64,000 bases of DNA, from assembly GCA_022791685.1 (NCBI GenBank), contig JAAVZO010000021.1:62001-126000 (forward strand). The letters run 5' to 3'. Numbering within the stretch: position 1 is the stretch's first letter; the number at the start of each line of letters is the position of its first letter. Shown here in pieces: positions 35,185-43,243 of the stretch. Both the position numbers and the translations under genes were made by a program. Origin of the DNA: Clostridiales bacterium (lineage in GTDB: Bacteria > Bacillota > Clostridia > Oscillospirales > CAG-272). The notes under the pieces were generated by a model, which saw only the letters and a program-made list of their open reading frames with translations, did no database searches and was not told the origin of the DNA.

Positions 35185-35730
35185 ATGTGTAAAAAAATTG
35201 TTGTTATTACTGGAAGTCCCCGAAAGGATGGAAATAGCTTTGCTATGACTGATGCGTTCATTAAAGCAGCAGAAGCTAAAGGGCATACCGTAGTCCGTTT
35301 TGACGCAGCAATGAGAAAAGTAGGCGGATGTCATGCCTGCGAGACCTGTTTCAAGACCGGAAAAGCCTGCTCGTTTGATGATGATTTTAACATCATAGCT
35401 CCGGATATCTTAGCAGCAGATGCAGTAGTATTTACAGCACCTGTTTACTGGTACTCCATACCTGCTCAAATAAAGTGTGTGATCGATAAGCTGTTTTCGT
35501 TTTGTGTCGCCGGAAAGGATATTGGCGGAAAAAACTGTGCGATAATCACCTGCTGCGAAGAAGACGATATATCAGTAATGGACGGTGTGAGAATACCGAT
35601 CGAACGCAGTGCTCAACTGCTGAAATGGAATATTGTTGGAGAAGTATTGGTTCCCGGAGTGCTAAAGGCCGGTGAAATTGCAAATACTGACGGCTGCAAA
35701 AAAGCAGCAGCACTGGCAGATGTAATATAA
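35185..35730 (+). CDS. Flavodoxin-fold NAD(P)H-dependent oxidoreductase
   Basis: A 181-aa FMN-binding protein. The phosphate loop is ITGSPRKDGNSFAM (about 8-21) and the isoalloxazine-side loop is FTAPVYWYSIPAQIK. A cysteine cluster CHACETCFKTGKAC (about 50-63) resembles the iron-sulfur flavoprotein/multimeric flavodoxin WrbA-like group; whether a cluster is bound is not certain. It probably reduces quinones, nitro compounds or similar under control of the divergent HxlR regulator. AGGAG precedes the start and a terminator follows. Confidence 0.85.
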   Translation: MCKKIVVITGSPRKDGNSFAMTDAFIKAAEAKGHTVVRFDAAMRKVGGCHACETCFKTGKACSFDDDFNIIAPDILAADAVVFTAPVYWYSIPAQIKCVIDKLFSFCVAGKDIGGKNCAIITCCEEDDISVMDGVRIPIERSAQLLKWNIVGEVLVPGVLKAGEIANTDGCKKAAALADVI

Positions 35731-35739
35731 TACAATAAC

Positions 35740-35779
35740 GCTGCACCATGCAATGAAATTGCATGGTGCAGCGCAGTTT
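35740..35779 (+). terminator. Intrinsic terminator after the oxidoreductase gene
   Basis: A perfect 15-bp stem (35740-35754 with 35758-35772) with a GAA loop, followed by GCAGTTTTA. It may also act on the convergent small ORF. Confidence 0.88.
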
Positions 35780-35791
35780 TATTCGTATATA

Positions 35792-35968
35792 TTACGGCAA
35801 TAACATGTCTGAGCTATCATATATCCGAACCGCCGAAATCAGCGCATCCTCGCGGCTCAGCGCCGGACAGACTATGACATATTCGTTTTTATTATACTGA
35901 CCTTTTGTCGCGATCACATTCAGGTCGTCACTAAATAATATATTGAAAACCTTATGCCGATTTTTCAT
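35792..35968 (-). CDS. Small hypothetical protein (58 aa) downstream of nth
   Basis: An ATG-to-TAA frame of 58 codons on the minus strand, starting 18 bases after the nth stop. It begins MKNRHKVFNILF and ends YDSSDMLLP. The codon use resembles that of neighbouring genes and the frame fills the gap between nth and the terminator. No strong ribosome site is visible and I recognise no family. Translation coupled to nth would explain the weak site. Confidence 0.5.
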   Translation of the reverse strand: MKNRHKVFNILFSDDLNVIATKGQYNKNEYVIVCPALSREDALISAVRIYDSSDMLLP

Positions 35969-35986
35969 CGTAAGTTATCAGTTACT

Positions 35987-36634
35987 TTAATTTTCGATTT
36001 TATTATGTGCGCAGAGATCGGATATTGGACATTCACCGCATTTTGGTGCGCGCGCTGTGCAGACATCACGTCCGAAATTTACGATACGGTGGCAGAAATC
36101 CGACTGCTTTTCAGGAGCAATTATTTTGACAAGAATACGCTCGATCTTGACCGGATCCTTCAGGCTCTCAGGATAAAAGCCGAGCCGTCCACATATACGT
36201 ATGCAGTGCGTATCTGTAACGATTGCCGGTTTTTTATAAACGTCGCCAAGCAACAGATTCGCTATTTTGCGTCCCACTCCCGGCAGTGTCAGCAGCTCGT
36301 CCATTGTATCAGGCAGTCGTCCTCCAAAGTTTTCGATCAGCATTTTGCAGGAGTCCTTGATATTCTTTGCCTTGACCTTGTAAAGTCCGCATGGACGAAC
36401 GATTTCTTCAAGCTCAGTAAGTTCACAATCGGCTATTGATTCAAGAGTAGGGAAGCGCGTGAACAGCTCGCGGCAGACGATATTTACACGAGCGTCTGTA
36501 CATTGAGCTGACAGTCTTCCCATTATCAGCAGCTTCCAAGCATCCCCTTCATATTCAAGGGCACAAACAGCTTCAGGGTATATTTCTTCAAGTCTCGCTA
36601 CAAGCTCAGCAGCGATATTATTATCAATTGGCAT
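35987..36634 (-). CDS. nth: Endonuclease III (base-excision repair)
   Basis: A 215-aa DNA glycosylase/AP lyase for oxidised pyrimidines. The helix-hairpin-helix LPGVGRKIANLLLG (about 113-126) contains the catalytic Lys, and the catalytic Asp is in VTDTHCIRICGRLGF. The [4Fe-4S] cluster loop has the C-X6-C-X2-C-X5-C spacing in CTARAPKCGECPISDLC. The length is normal. GAGGTAA lies upstream of the ATG. Confidence 0.95.
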   Translation of the reverse strand: MPIDNNIAAELVARLEEIYPEAVCALEYEGDAWKLLIMGRLSAQCTDARVNIVCRELFTRFPTLESIADCELTELEEIVRPCGLYKVKAKNIKDSCKMLIENFGGRLPDTMDELLTLPGVGRKIANLLLGDVYKKPAIVTDTHCIRICGRLGFYPESLKDPVKIERILVKIIAPEKQSDFCHRIVNFGRDVCTARAPKCGECPISDLCAHNKIEN

Positions 36635-36661
36635 ATTTACCTCATTATTATGTATAAATGA

Positions 36662-36694
36662 ATATTTACACCGCTTGATTGACGGTGTAAATAT
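36662..36694. repeat. Inverted repeat upstream of nth
   Basis: Perfect 12-bp arms ATATTTACACCG (36662-36673) and its complement (36683-36694) around a 9-base loop, 28 bases upstream of nth. It could be an operator or the terminator of the decayed HxlR gene; no T-run supports the latter. Confidence 0.6.
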
Positions 36695-36741
36695 ATTATA
36701 TCATATGCTATAGCAATTGTCAATTTCTCTTGCTATATTAT

Positions 36742-36928
36742 TTATAATTCAGGCTTCCAATCTGCATTTTTTTCGCCCCTTGGCAAAACTTCCGGAAATA
36801 CCTCGCGCATTAATAATCCGAAATCCTCCATATCGCGCAGATTAGCAGTCAACACCTTCTGCGAAATGCCAGTGAGGGTCTTTTTTTAATTGTCCCAACC
36901 GCTTTGTTCCACCACGCAGATAAATTTT
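36742..36928 (-). pseudogene. Decayed HxlR-family regulator fragment
   Basis: Reading the minus strand from about 36928 gives YLRGGTKRLGQLKK, then after a one-base shift in a 7-base homopolymer (T-run 36881-36887 on the plus strand) TLTGISQKVLTANLRDMEDF, then GLLMREVFPEVLPRGE and a stop at 36742-36744. This is the helix-turn-helix and wing of an HxlR protein, lacking its first ~40 residues and its last ~15. It is distinct from the intact HxlR gene at 34698-35033. The rest of the 446-bp gap between nth and the spoIIE terminator holds no gene. Confidence 0.8.
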
Positions 36929-37025
36929 ATATTTTAATTATAGTGTATATCCAAATAAATGCTAAGAGATTATATTAAATTTAATCTTATGAATTGTTCG
37001 ATAGGCTTACTTTAATAATACAGCA

Positions 37026-37056
37026 CGCCGCAGAAGCTGGTCAGGCTTCTACGGCG
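37026..37056 (-). terminator. Hairpin terminator after spoIIE
   Basis: A 12-bp stem (37026-37037 with 37045-37056). The single C/A mismatch on the plus strand becomes a U-G pair in the minus-strand RNA, so the structure belongs to spoIIE. Only a weak T-rich tail follows (TGTATTATTAAAG). Confidence 0.65.
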
Positions 37057-37080
37057 CTTGTGTTGGTATATATTCAGTTT

Positions 37081-39663
37081 TTATTCGTTTTCAACGTAAT
37101 CGACTACGCGCACGAGTACAGCGGTCATATCGTCACTGCGCTTATTATTTAGTGCTGCATTGTCGATTATCTTTTCTGCCATTATTTGCAGATTATCCTC
37201 CCATTCATATGTGAGCAGGTTTGCTAACCATACCCCGTCCTCGAGCGATTGTGCTATTCCATCGCTCAGCATTATAATTATATCGCCCTCCTCAAGGTCA
37301 AACTTAATTTGCTCTGCGTCAAGCGCAGCCATAATTCCAATTGGCACAGTCTTTGACTGTAATTTGTATAGATTTCCGTTTCGTAGAATGAACGACGGCG
37401 CTGCGCCGCTCTTGATAAAGCATGCGTGTCCGCTTATCAGGTCTATCTCGGCGAGGTCGACCGTCGCCGAGCATTCACATCCGCGGCTGCGTATGAATCC
37501 GTTCAGCATTTCGAGTGTAACTGCCTTGCTGTTTCCACCCGACAACAGCTGTTCAACGAATATCGCGCACAGCTTTGAGGTTATTGCTGCCTCTCGCCCG
37601 CTGCCCATTCCGTCGGAAATCAATGTGTAAAAATAGTCTTCACGTGTTTCGAAGGTAAGCGCAGTATCTCCGTTCGCGCTTTCAGTTTCTTTTATGCTCG
37701 CTGCACGAGCCTTTTCGACGTTATAACGCCGCCTTGCCGACATCGTTACTTCAACGCTATCACCTTCGATATTAAATTTCGGTCGTGTAAGACGTGTATG
37801 TAGTGTATTTTCGGCAGCGGTACGTATTTCGTCCGCTCCGAGCCGCATTCCGGCAAGCTCTACGTTTGAGAGCACCACCTGCTTTCTTCTGTTTCCCCAG
37901 CAAATCGCACGCGCACCTGACATATCCATATATTTGAGTGAACGCCGCAGTTTTGATGTAAGTTCTGTATCGATCTTGTATTCAGCTTCATTTTCGGCAA
38001 TAGATTCGTTAAGCAGCCTCGACATAGATTCATAATCCAGCGCAAAAGCCTCTGTTTTGTCACTTCGGATCAGCCGTTCAACTAACGCCGCCGTTTCGAG
38101 ATTTATATCCGAAATTATATTCTCGATATTATAGCAGCGCTCACGCAGGTATGAAGGAACTGAATCGGTTTCGATCCTTCCTTTGGTGTACAGCTCGGTC
38201 GTGATTTTACTCTGTGCGTCCAGCGTAGATGTACACTCACGCTCGAAGCAGAGTGAAGCGAGCGAACACCGACTGCAATGCTTGTCGAACGAGGTGTCGC
38301 ATATCTGCTTTAAGTCGATAATTCCGGGCCTTCTCAGTCTGTCAGAGAGAGTATAGATCACGTCCGAAAGTCGTCCGAGCGCCTCAGAAAGCGAGTTCAT
38401 CCTGAGTATTGTATCATGCTGTTTCTTTTCTGTGATCAATGCTAAATCTCCGGTTTTATCATTAGTCTGCTGCGCAAATGCGGGCAGCCGCGGAAGAAGT
38501 CCGTAATATGCAAGCGGCATAAATATAGTCACTGCGCCAAGTGTATCTGGAAGTATCGTCTGTAGTACCGTAAAGCCGTCGAGTGATGCACCGAGAGCCA
38601 TTGATACTATGCAGACCGCAGCCGCAGAGAATGCGCGTGAAAGCTTCCAGAACATCCCCGCAAGCAGTCCAGTAGCAGCGGCTATACAGGGGGCTGAAGT
38701 TATTGTATATATTCCAAAGTTCGTACCGCTGGCAAGTCCGGCAATAAGTCCGGCAGTACAGCCTCGAAGTGCGCATTCACGTGAGCTTGACCCGCTCGAC
38801 CCAGCCCACAATGCGACTATAACAGCCGCAGTGAATGCAGGAGAAAAGCCGAAAATATTATAGTCACGAAGGGCGAATACTGTAACAAACATTATTACAG
38901 CCGTTCCGATCTCGGCATACCGCAGCAATCGTTCGTCTCGGTTGAAGACCATCGACATTGCGAGTGTCAAAAGTGGGCATAGGAAAAATCCGAGCACGAA
39001 TCCAAACAGGTCGTAATATAGGAATCCGCCTGAGATAAGTCTATATAGACCGAATACGAACGCCGCGAAGCAGGATGAAGCTATACGAAGAAGTATACTT
39101 TCACCGAACATTGTCGCTCCCGCGTCACCTGATGCCAATGCGGCAGCCTGTCCACGAAGTCGGGTGATAAGCTTTGATTTGCCGCCGATTTTATGTGCAT
39201 CATCATTTGCAGCTGAAAAATGACGAGTGTTGTCTGTATTTTGTCCGTGCGCGGGCGGCGTTCCTGCCGCCTTCTTTGTGTGAGACCTACCACGCACAGA
39301 TCCTGATTTGGTACTGTTATCTGTATTACTTACTGCGATATCAGAAGCCACACGTCCAAGTGCGATCCGCAGCAGCAGCGTCACTGTGTAAACTATCGCC
39401 AATGCGACTGCCATTCCGCGGTTGAACAGGGACGATATTATCAGTCCTATGTAGACAGCTGGAACATATCTGTCAGCCGCAGCGAGCAGCGCTATTCCGA
39501 ACGGATAGCATGAGAATGCAGCGCCTGATGAGCCGAGCAGTCCTGCAAGCAGCGCAAGTGCGAAGCTCTTAACAATTGCCAATGGACTTATTTTAATTTT
39601 TGCGCCCGTTTCATCTGAAAGCTTGTCTGCAATTCGATTTTTAAGTGTTTTTTCAAATGCCAT
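37081..39663 (-). CDS. spoIIE: Stage II sporulation protein E
   Basis: An 860-aa membrane phosphatase that dephosphorylates SpoIIAA and so activates sigma-F in the forespore; it also joins the asymmetric septum. The N-terminal half has about ten hydrophobic helices (about 25-400), a central regulatory segment includes a Cys-rich stretch CDTSFDKHCSRCSLASLC, and the C-terminal PP2C domain (about 610-860) shows LISDGMGSGREAA, DLISGHACFIKSGAAPSF and IIMLSDGIAQ. I start at 39663 (MAFEKTL), where AAGGAAG lies upstream; the frame is open for 57 more codons without a site. Its presence supports spore formation. Confidence 0.93.
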   Translation of the reverse strand: MAFEKTLKNRIADKLSDETGAKIKISPLAIVKSFALALLAGLLGSSGAAFSCYPFGIALLAAADRYVPAVYIGLIISSLFNRGMAVALAIVYTVTLLLRIALGRVASDIAVSNTDNSTKSGSVRGRSHTKKAAGTPPAHGQNTDNTRHFSAANDDAHKIGGKSKLITRLRGQAAALASGDAGATMFGESILLRIASSCFAAFVFGLYRLISGGFLYYDLFGFVLGFFLCPLLTLAMSMVFNRDERLLRYAEIGTAVIMFVTVFALRDYNIFGFSPAFTAAVIVALWAGSSGSSSRECALRGCTAGLIAGLASGTNFGIYTITSAPCIAAATGLLAGMFWKLSRAFSAAAVCIVSMALGASLDGFTVLQTILPDTLGAVTIFMPLAYYGLLPRLPAFAQQTNDKTGDLALITEKKQHDTILRMNSLSEALGRLSDVIYTLSDRLRRPGIIDLKQICDTSFDKHCSRCSLASLCFERECTSTLDAQSKITTELYTKGRIETDSVPSYLRERCYNIENIISDINLETAALVERLIRSDKTEAFALDYESMSRLLNESIAENEAEYKIDTELTSKLRRSLKYMDMSGARAICWGNRRKQVVLSNVELAGMRLGADEIRTAAENTLHTRLTRPKFNIEGDSVEVTMSARRRYNVEKARAASIKETESANGDTALTFETREDYFYTLISDGMGSGREAAITSKLCAIFVEQLLSGGNSKAVTLEMLNGFIRSRGCECSATVDLAEIDLISGHACFIKSGAAPSFILRNGNLYKLQSKTVPIGIMAALDAEQIKFDLEEGDIIIMLSDGIAQSLEDGVWLANLLTYEWEDNLQIMAEKIIDNAALNNKRSDDMTAVLVRVVDYVENE

Positions 39664-39724
39664 GATATCTAACTTCCTTACCTTTGAATTTTCTTTTGGG
39701 TTTTCGTATTCATGTTGTGCTGAT

Positions 39725-39757
39725 ATTATACCACTTTTCCTAAAAAAGCTGTGTCGA
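39725..39757 (-). promoter_or_regulatory. Candidate Spo0A-dependent spoIIE promoter
   Basis: On the minus strand TATAAT (39725-39730) is preceded 21 bp upstream by TCGACA (39752-39757). The plus-strand reading of that element, TGTCGAT (39752-39758), is one base from the Spo0A box core TGTCGAA. The B. subtilis spoIIE promoter is known for a 21-bp spacer and 0A boxes, so the match in arrangement is notable. The rest of the spoIIE-nfnA gap (to 40091) holds the nfnA promoter and leader only. Confidence 0.55.
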
Positions 39758-39924
39758 TTGATGTATGAACTATTTTTTCGGATTAGGCGGCGGCAGGACG
39801 GGGAATATCGACGACTATCGTTTCCCGCCGTCAAACGCCGGAATTCTGTCGCTATATATTCATTTAGGGAGTTTTTTCACGAGCATTTGCCATTATAACT
39901 TTATAATTTTATAAAATTTAATCA

Positions 39925-39954
39925 TTGCATTATACATGGATAACGTGATATAAT
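39925..39954 (+). promoter_or_regulatory. Promoter of the nfn genes
   Basis: TTGCAT (39925-39930), an 18-bp spacer and TATAAT (39949-39954). The leader would be about 130 nt. Confidence 0.65.
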
Positions 39955-40045
39955 ATTATATGATACTTTTTTGTGCTGGTATTGTATTTTTATACATAGA
40001 TTTGGAAAGCATAAAGAAGCCTAAAATTTGTTGATTTTACGTAAT

Positions 40046-40067
40046 TTGGACGCGTTGCCGTGTCCAA
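40046..40067 (+). promoter_or_regulatory. Hairpin in the nfnA leader
   Basis: TTGGACGCG / CGTGTCCAA (40046-40054 with 40059-40067, one G-U pair) with a TTGC loop, 13 bases before the AAAGGAG ribosome site of nfnA. It has no T-run and does not match a riboswitch I know. Confidence 0.5.
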
Positions 40068-40091
40068 GACGAGCCATATAAAGGAGAAGCT

Positions 40092-40928
40092 ATGTACAGA
40101 ATCACTTTAAAAAAACCGCTTAACCCAACCGTAACAATGATGGATATTGAAGCGCCGCTTGTCGCTGCCAAAGCGAAACCGGGTCAGTTTATTATCCTTA
40201 GAACAGACGAAGACGGCGAGCGTATTCCTCTGACCATTGCAGGATATGACCGCATTGCCGGTACTGTGAGAATTATTTTCCAGATAGTCGGCGCTACTAC
40301 TGAAAAGCTCAACCATAAAAACGAGGGAGATTTCATAGAAGACTTTGTAGGTCCGCTCGGAATGCCTACTGAGATTGAAGGACTCAAGAAGGTATGTATT
40401 GTCGGCGGCGGTGTTGGCTGTGCAATAGCGCTTCCTATAGCTCAGGCGCTTCATGAGATGGGCTGTGAGGTCACATCAGTTATCGGATTCCGCTCGAAGG
40501 ATCTGCTTATTCTTGAGGACGAGTTCAAGGCAGCGTCTGAAAAGCTGTTCGTAATGACCGACGATGGCTCATACGGCCGCGAAGGCAACGTATGTGTGCC
40601 GCTCAACGAAATGTTCGCAGCCGGTGAAAAGTTCGACAAGGTCATCACGATCGGTCCGCTGATCATGATGAAATTCGTAGTTGCAGCAGTTAAGCCTACT
40701 GGCATTCCCTGCACAGTTTCGATGAACCCAATTATGATCGATGGTACAGGAATGTGCGGCGGCTGCCGTCTTGTCGTTGGCGGCAAGACTAAGTTCGCGT
40801 GTGTCGACGGTCCTGATTTCGATGGATACGAGGTCGATTTCGACTCGGCTATGGAGCGCGGCACTATGTACCGTGACTTCGAGCGTCACGCACATGAGGA
40901 TACCTGCAACCTCTTCAAAAAAGCCTAA
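40092..40928 (+). CDS. nfnA: NfnA-type ferredoxin-NADP+ reductase subunit alpha
   Basis: A 278-aa FAD/NAD- and [2Fe-2S]-binding protein of the dihydroorotate dehydrogenase electron-transfer/sulfide dehydrogenase type. The N-terminal FAD barrel includes KPGQFIILR and RIPLTIAGYD, the NAD domain starts CIVGGGVGCAIALPIAQ (about 101-117), and the C-terminal cluster Cys lie in GTGMCGGCRL and FACVDGPDF. With the following gene it forms an NfnAB-like pair that bifurcates electrons between NADPH, NAD+ and ferredoxin in clostridia. AAAGGAG precedes the start. PyrK is the alternative, but no pyr genes are near. Confidence 0.87.
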   Translation: MYRITLKKPLNPTVTMMDIEAPLVAAKAKPGQFIILRTDEDGERIPLTIAGYDRIAGTVRIIFQIVGATTEKLNHKNEGDFIEDFVGPLGMPTEIEGLKKVCIVGGGVGCAIALPIAQALHEMGCEVTSVIGFRSKDLLILEDEFKAASEKLFVMTDDGSYGREGNVCVPLNEMFAAGEKFDKVITIGPLIMMKFVVAAVKPTGIPCTVSMNPIMIDGTGMCGGCRLVVGGKTKFACVDGPDFDGYEVDFDSAMERGTMYRDFERHAHEDTCNLFKKA

Positions 40929-40965
40929 CAAATACCTAAATTACGCGGCTTTTCAACTTGTCACG

Positions 40966-41076
40966 GCATCAGTTGGGGATTGAATCCAGCGGACTAAAGT
41001 CCGCATACTGATGCGAAATGTCTCCCGCCTATATAAGGCATCGCCGCTTTATGCGGCATCACCGCGGAACGTGGTG
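40966..41076 (+). ncRNA. Structured RNA-like element between nfnA and nfnB
   Basis: A three-way junction can be drawn by eye: an outer stem GCATCAGT/ACTGATGC (40966-40973 with 41007-41014) encloses GGAT/ATCC (40977-40980 with 40984-40987) and GCGGAC/GTCCGC (40989-40994 with 40999-41004). Two more hairpins follow: GCCGC/GCGGC (41043-41047 with 41053-41057) and CACCGCG/CGTGGTG (41060-41066 with 41070-41076). The stretch is not coding and is far more GC-rich than other spacers here. It could be a cis-acting leader of nfnB, an mRNA-processing element or a repetitive palindromic element. No known family is recognised. Confidence 0.5.
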
Positions 41077-41131
41077 TGACATCGTGGCAACGTTATATAT
41101 CCTGCCGCATTGAAAGGAAATTACTATAATC

Positions 41132-42544
41132 ATGCCAAATATGTCAAATAAAAAGAACCCCATGCCCTCTCAGGAACCTGAGGTTCGTGCTCATAATTTT
41201 AAAGAAGTTGCGACCGGCTACAGTGAAGCGGCTGCACTTGACGAGGCTATGCGCTGCCTTAACTGCAAGCATATGCCATGTGTATCGGGATGTCCTGTAA
41301 ATATTCACATTCCCGAATTTATCGAGAAAGTACGTGAGGGCGATTTTGAAGGTGCTTATCAGATCATAAGCAAAACATCGTCTCTTCCGGCGGTCTGTGG
41401 ACGTGTATGCCCTCAGGAGACACAGTGTGAAGCTAAGTGTGTGCGCGGAATCAAGGGCGAGCCTGTAGGTATCGGTCGTCTCGAGCGCTTTGTTGCTGAC
41501 TGGCACAATGCACATTCTAACGAAGCGCCCAAATGTGAGCCGTCTAACGGTCACAAGGTAGCTGTTGTCGGCTCTGGTCCTTCTGGCCTTACCTGTGCTG
41601 GTGACCTTGCTAAGAAGGGCTACAAGGTAACTGTATTTGAAGCACTCCATACAGCTGGCGGTGTACTTGTTTATGGTATCCCAGAATTCCGTCTTCCTAA
41701 GGATATCGTTAAGAAGGAAGTTGAAAATCTGAAGGCTATGGGCGTTGATGTTGAGACAAATATAGTTATTGGAAAGACTCTGACTGTAGACGAGCTGTTC
41801 GAGAACGGCTATGAAGCAGTATTCATCGGCTCTGGAGCAGGACTTCCGAACTTCATGAATATCCCGGGTGAGAGCCTCAAGGGCGTATACTCCGCTAACG
41901 AGTTCCTTACAAGAAGCAATCTTATGAAAGCGTATATCGATTCTCCGGTAACTCCTATCTCGAAGGGCGGCAAGGTAGCAGTAGTCGGCGGCGGAAACGT
42001 TGCTATGGACGCTGCGAGAACAGCGCTGAGACTCGGAGCAGAGAAGGTATATATAATTTATCGTCGTTCGATGGAAGAGCTTCCTGCTCGTCGTGAAGAG
42101 GTTGAGCACGCTATCGAAGAGGGAATCGAGTTTAAGCTGCTCAACAACCCGATAGAGATACTCGGTTATCATAATCCAGACGACCGCCGTGACCCGAAGA
42201 ACGGTTGCGTAACCGGAATCAAGTGCATTCGTATGGAACTTGGTGAGCCGGACGAGCGCGGTCGCCGCCGCCCTGTACCGGTCGAGGGAAGCGAATTTGT
42301 ACTCGACGTTGACACGGTAGTAATTTCGATAGGCACATCACCGAACCCGCTTATAAAGACTACGACTGAGGGACTTGAGGTCAACAAGCACGGCGGAATA
42401 ATAGTTGAGGAGAATACCGGAGCGACCACTCGCGAGGGCGTATACGCCGGCGGTGACGCTGTTACAGGCGCAGCGACGGTTATTTCCGCGATGGGTGCAG
42501 GTAAGGTTGCCGCAAAGGCGATCGACGAGCATTTGTCGAAATAA
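41132..42544 (+). CDS. nfnB: NfnB-type subunit beta (GltD-like FAD/Fe-S oxidoreductase)
   Basis: A 470-aa protein related to the small subunit of glutamate synthase. The N-terminal domain carries cysteines for two [4Fe-4S] clusters (CLNCKHMPCVSGCP at about 42-55 and CGRVCPQETQCEAKC). It continues with the FAD motif VAVVGSGPSGLTCAGDLA (about 143-160), the NADPH motif VAVVGGGNVAMDAARTA and a GGDAVTGAATVI FAD tail. It is 203 bases after nfnA; together they fit NfnAB. An isolated GltD-like subunit is the alternative name used by many annotators. AAAGGAAA lies upstream. Confidence 0.88.
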   Translation: MPNMSNKKNPMPSQEPEVRAHNFKEVATGYSEAAALDEAMRCLNCKHMPCVSGCPVNIHIPEFIEKVREGDFEGAYQIISKTSSLPAVCGRVCPQETQCEAKCVRGIKGEPVGIGRLERFVADWHNAHSNEAPKCEPSNGHKVAVVGSGPSGLTCAGDLAKKGYKVTVFEALHTAGGVLVYGIPEFRLPKDIVKKEVENLKAMGVDVETNIVIGKTLTVDELFENGYEAVFIGSGAGLPNFMNIPGESLKGVYSANEFLTRSNLMKAYIDSPVTPISKGGKVAVVGGGNVAMDAARTALRLGAEKVYIIYRRSMEELPARREEVEHAIEEGIEFKLLNNPIEILGYHNPDDRRDPKNGCVTGIKCIRMELGEPDERGRRRPVPVEGSEFVLDVDTVVISIGTSPNPLIKTTTEGLEVNKHGGIIVEENTGATTREGVYAGGDAVTGAATVISAMGAGKVAAKAIDEHLSK

Positions 42545-42563
42545 GCTGAAACAGCGATAATAT

Positions 42564-42596
42564 AAAAAACGAGAGCAAAATTTGCTCTCGTTTTTT
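42564..42596. terminator. Intrinsic terminator after nfnB (bidirectional)
   Basis: A near-perfect stem with A-run on one side and T-run on the other (AAAAAACGAGAGCAA with TTGCTCTCGTTTTTT). It serves nfnB and the convergent paralog cluster. Confidence 0.92.
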
Positions 42597-42605
42597 GCGT
42601 GGTCA

Positions 42606-43238
42606 TCACTCGTCAGTCTGCCAGTAATCGTAAAGAATTGCTTTGGTGTAGCCATAACTGTCGATAGTGTTTATTCCTAACTCTTCAAGTTCTTCAGCCG
42701 TTAAATAAAATCCGTCATAATTTATCCACTGCGTACAGTTTACAAAGCGTATCTCTGCCTGCGCGATTAGTCGGTCTGGGTAGGTCTGGTCATACACCGA
42801 AACAAGCAGCGCGCTTTCATATATTTAACGTTTGGTATTTTTATATTCGAAATTTTTCGGTATGTGCATATACACGTCGCATAAGGTTTCTGCCTTTTCG
42901 CTCATATGCTGATAGTCCGAACAGGTGCGAAATTCGTGCATTTCTTTGAATGCTTCCTGCTCCGTATTGTTGTTCACACTTTCGTACCATTGTGCGTCGA
43001 CTCCGAGCGCGAGCTTATAATTATTATGCGGCTTTTCAACTACTTCAAGTTCAGGAAAGGTCAAGTAATTATCCTCCGGCAATCCGGTAAGCAGACGCAC
43101 ATTGCCGCTCGTACAATCGTCAGTGCATATTGCTGCGATCATTCCATCCGCTTCGGCTATGAAAAAGGTAAGCGAGTTCATATCTATGACTGATATGGAA
43201 AGGTATATTAGCAGATATTTTTTAAGCAGTGGTTTCAT
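42606..43238 (-). pseudogene. Broken third copy of the tandem membrane-anchored paralogs
   Basis: The frame from MKPLLKKYLLIYLS runs to TAA at 42825-42827 and continues in the same frame as IYESALLVSVYDQ to the stop at 42606. The full-length neighbour has HRYIFESAVLVSVYD here, so the stop replaces a Tyr codon (TAT or TAC to TAA), a single nonsense mutation. About 105 residues found in the paralog between the membrane helix and FFIAEADGM are also missing, as an in-frame deletion. The C-terminal motif SYGYTKAILYDYWQTDE survives. The start overlaps the previous gene. Confidence 0.82.
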
Positions 43239-43243
43239 AAATT

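Noticed and set aside
40977..40987. GGATTGAATCC could be mistaken for a tRNA T-loop region
   Set aside because: No acceptor, anticodon or D stem can be placed around it; it is a short hairpin in the structured spacer.
41144..42172. Open frame of 342 codons on the minus strand opposite nfnB
   Set aside because: nfnB has complete family motifs and a ribosome site; the antisense frame has no recognisable domain and reflects codon bias.
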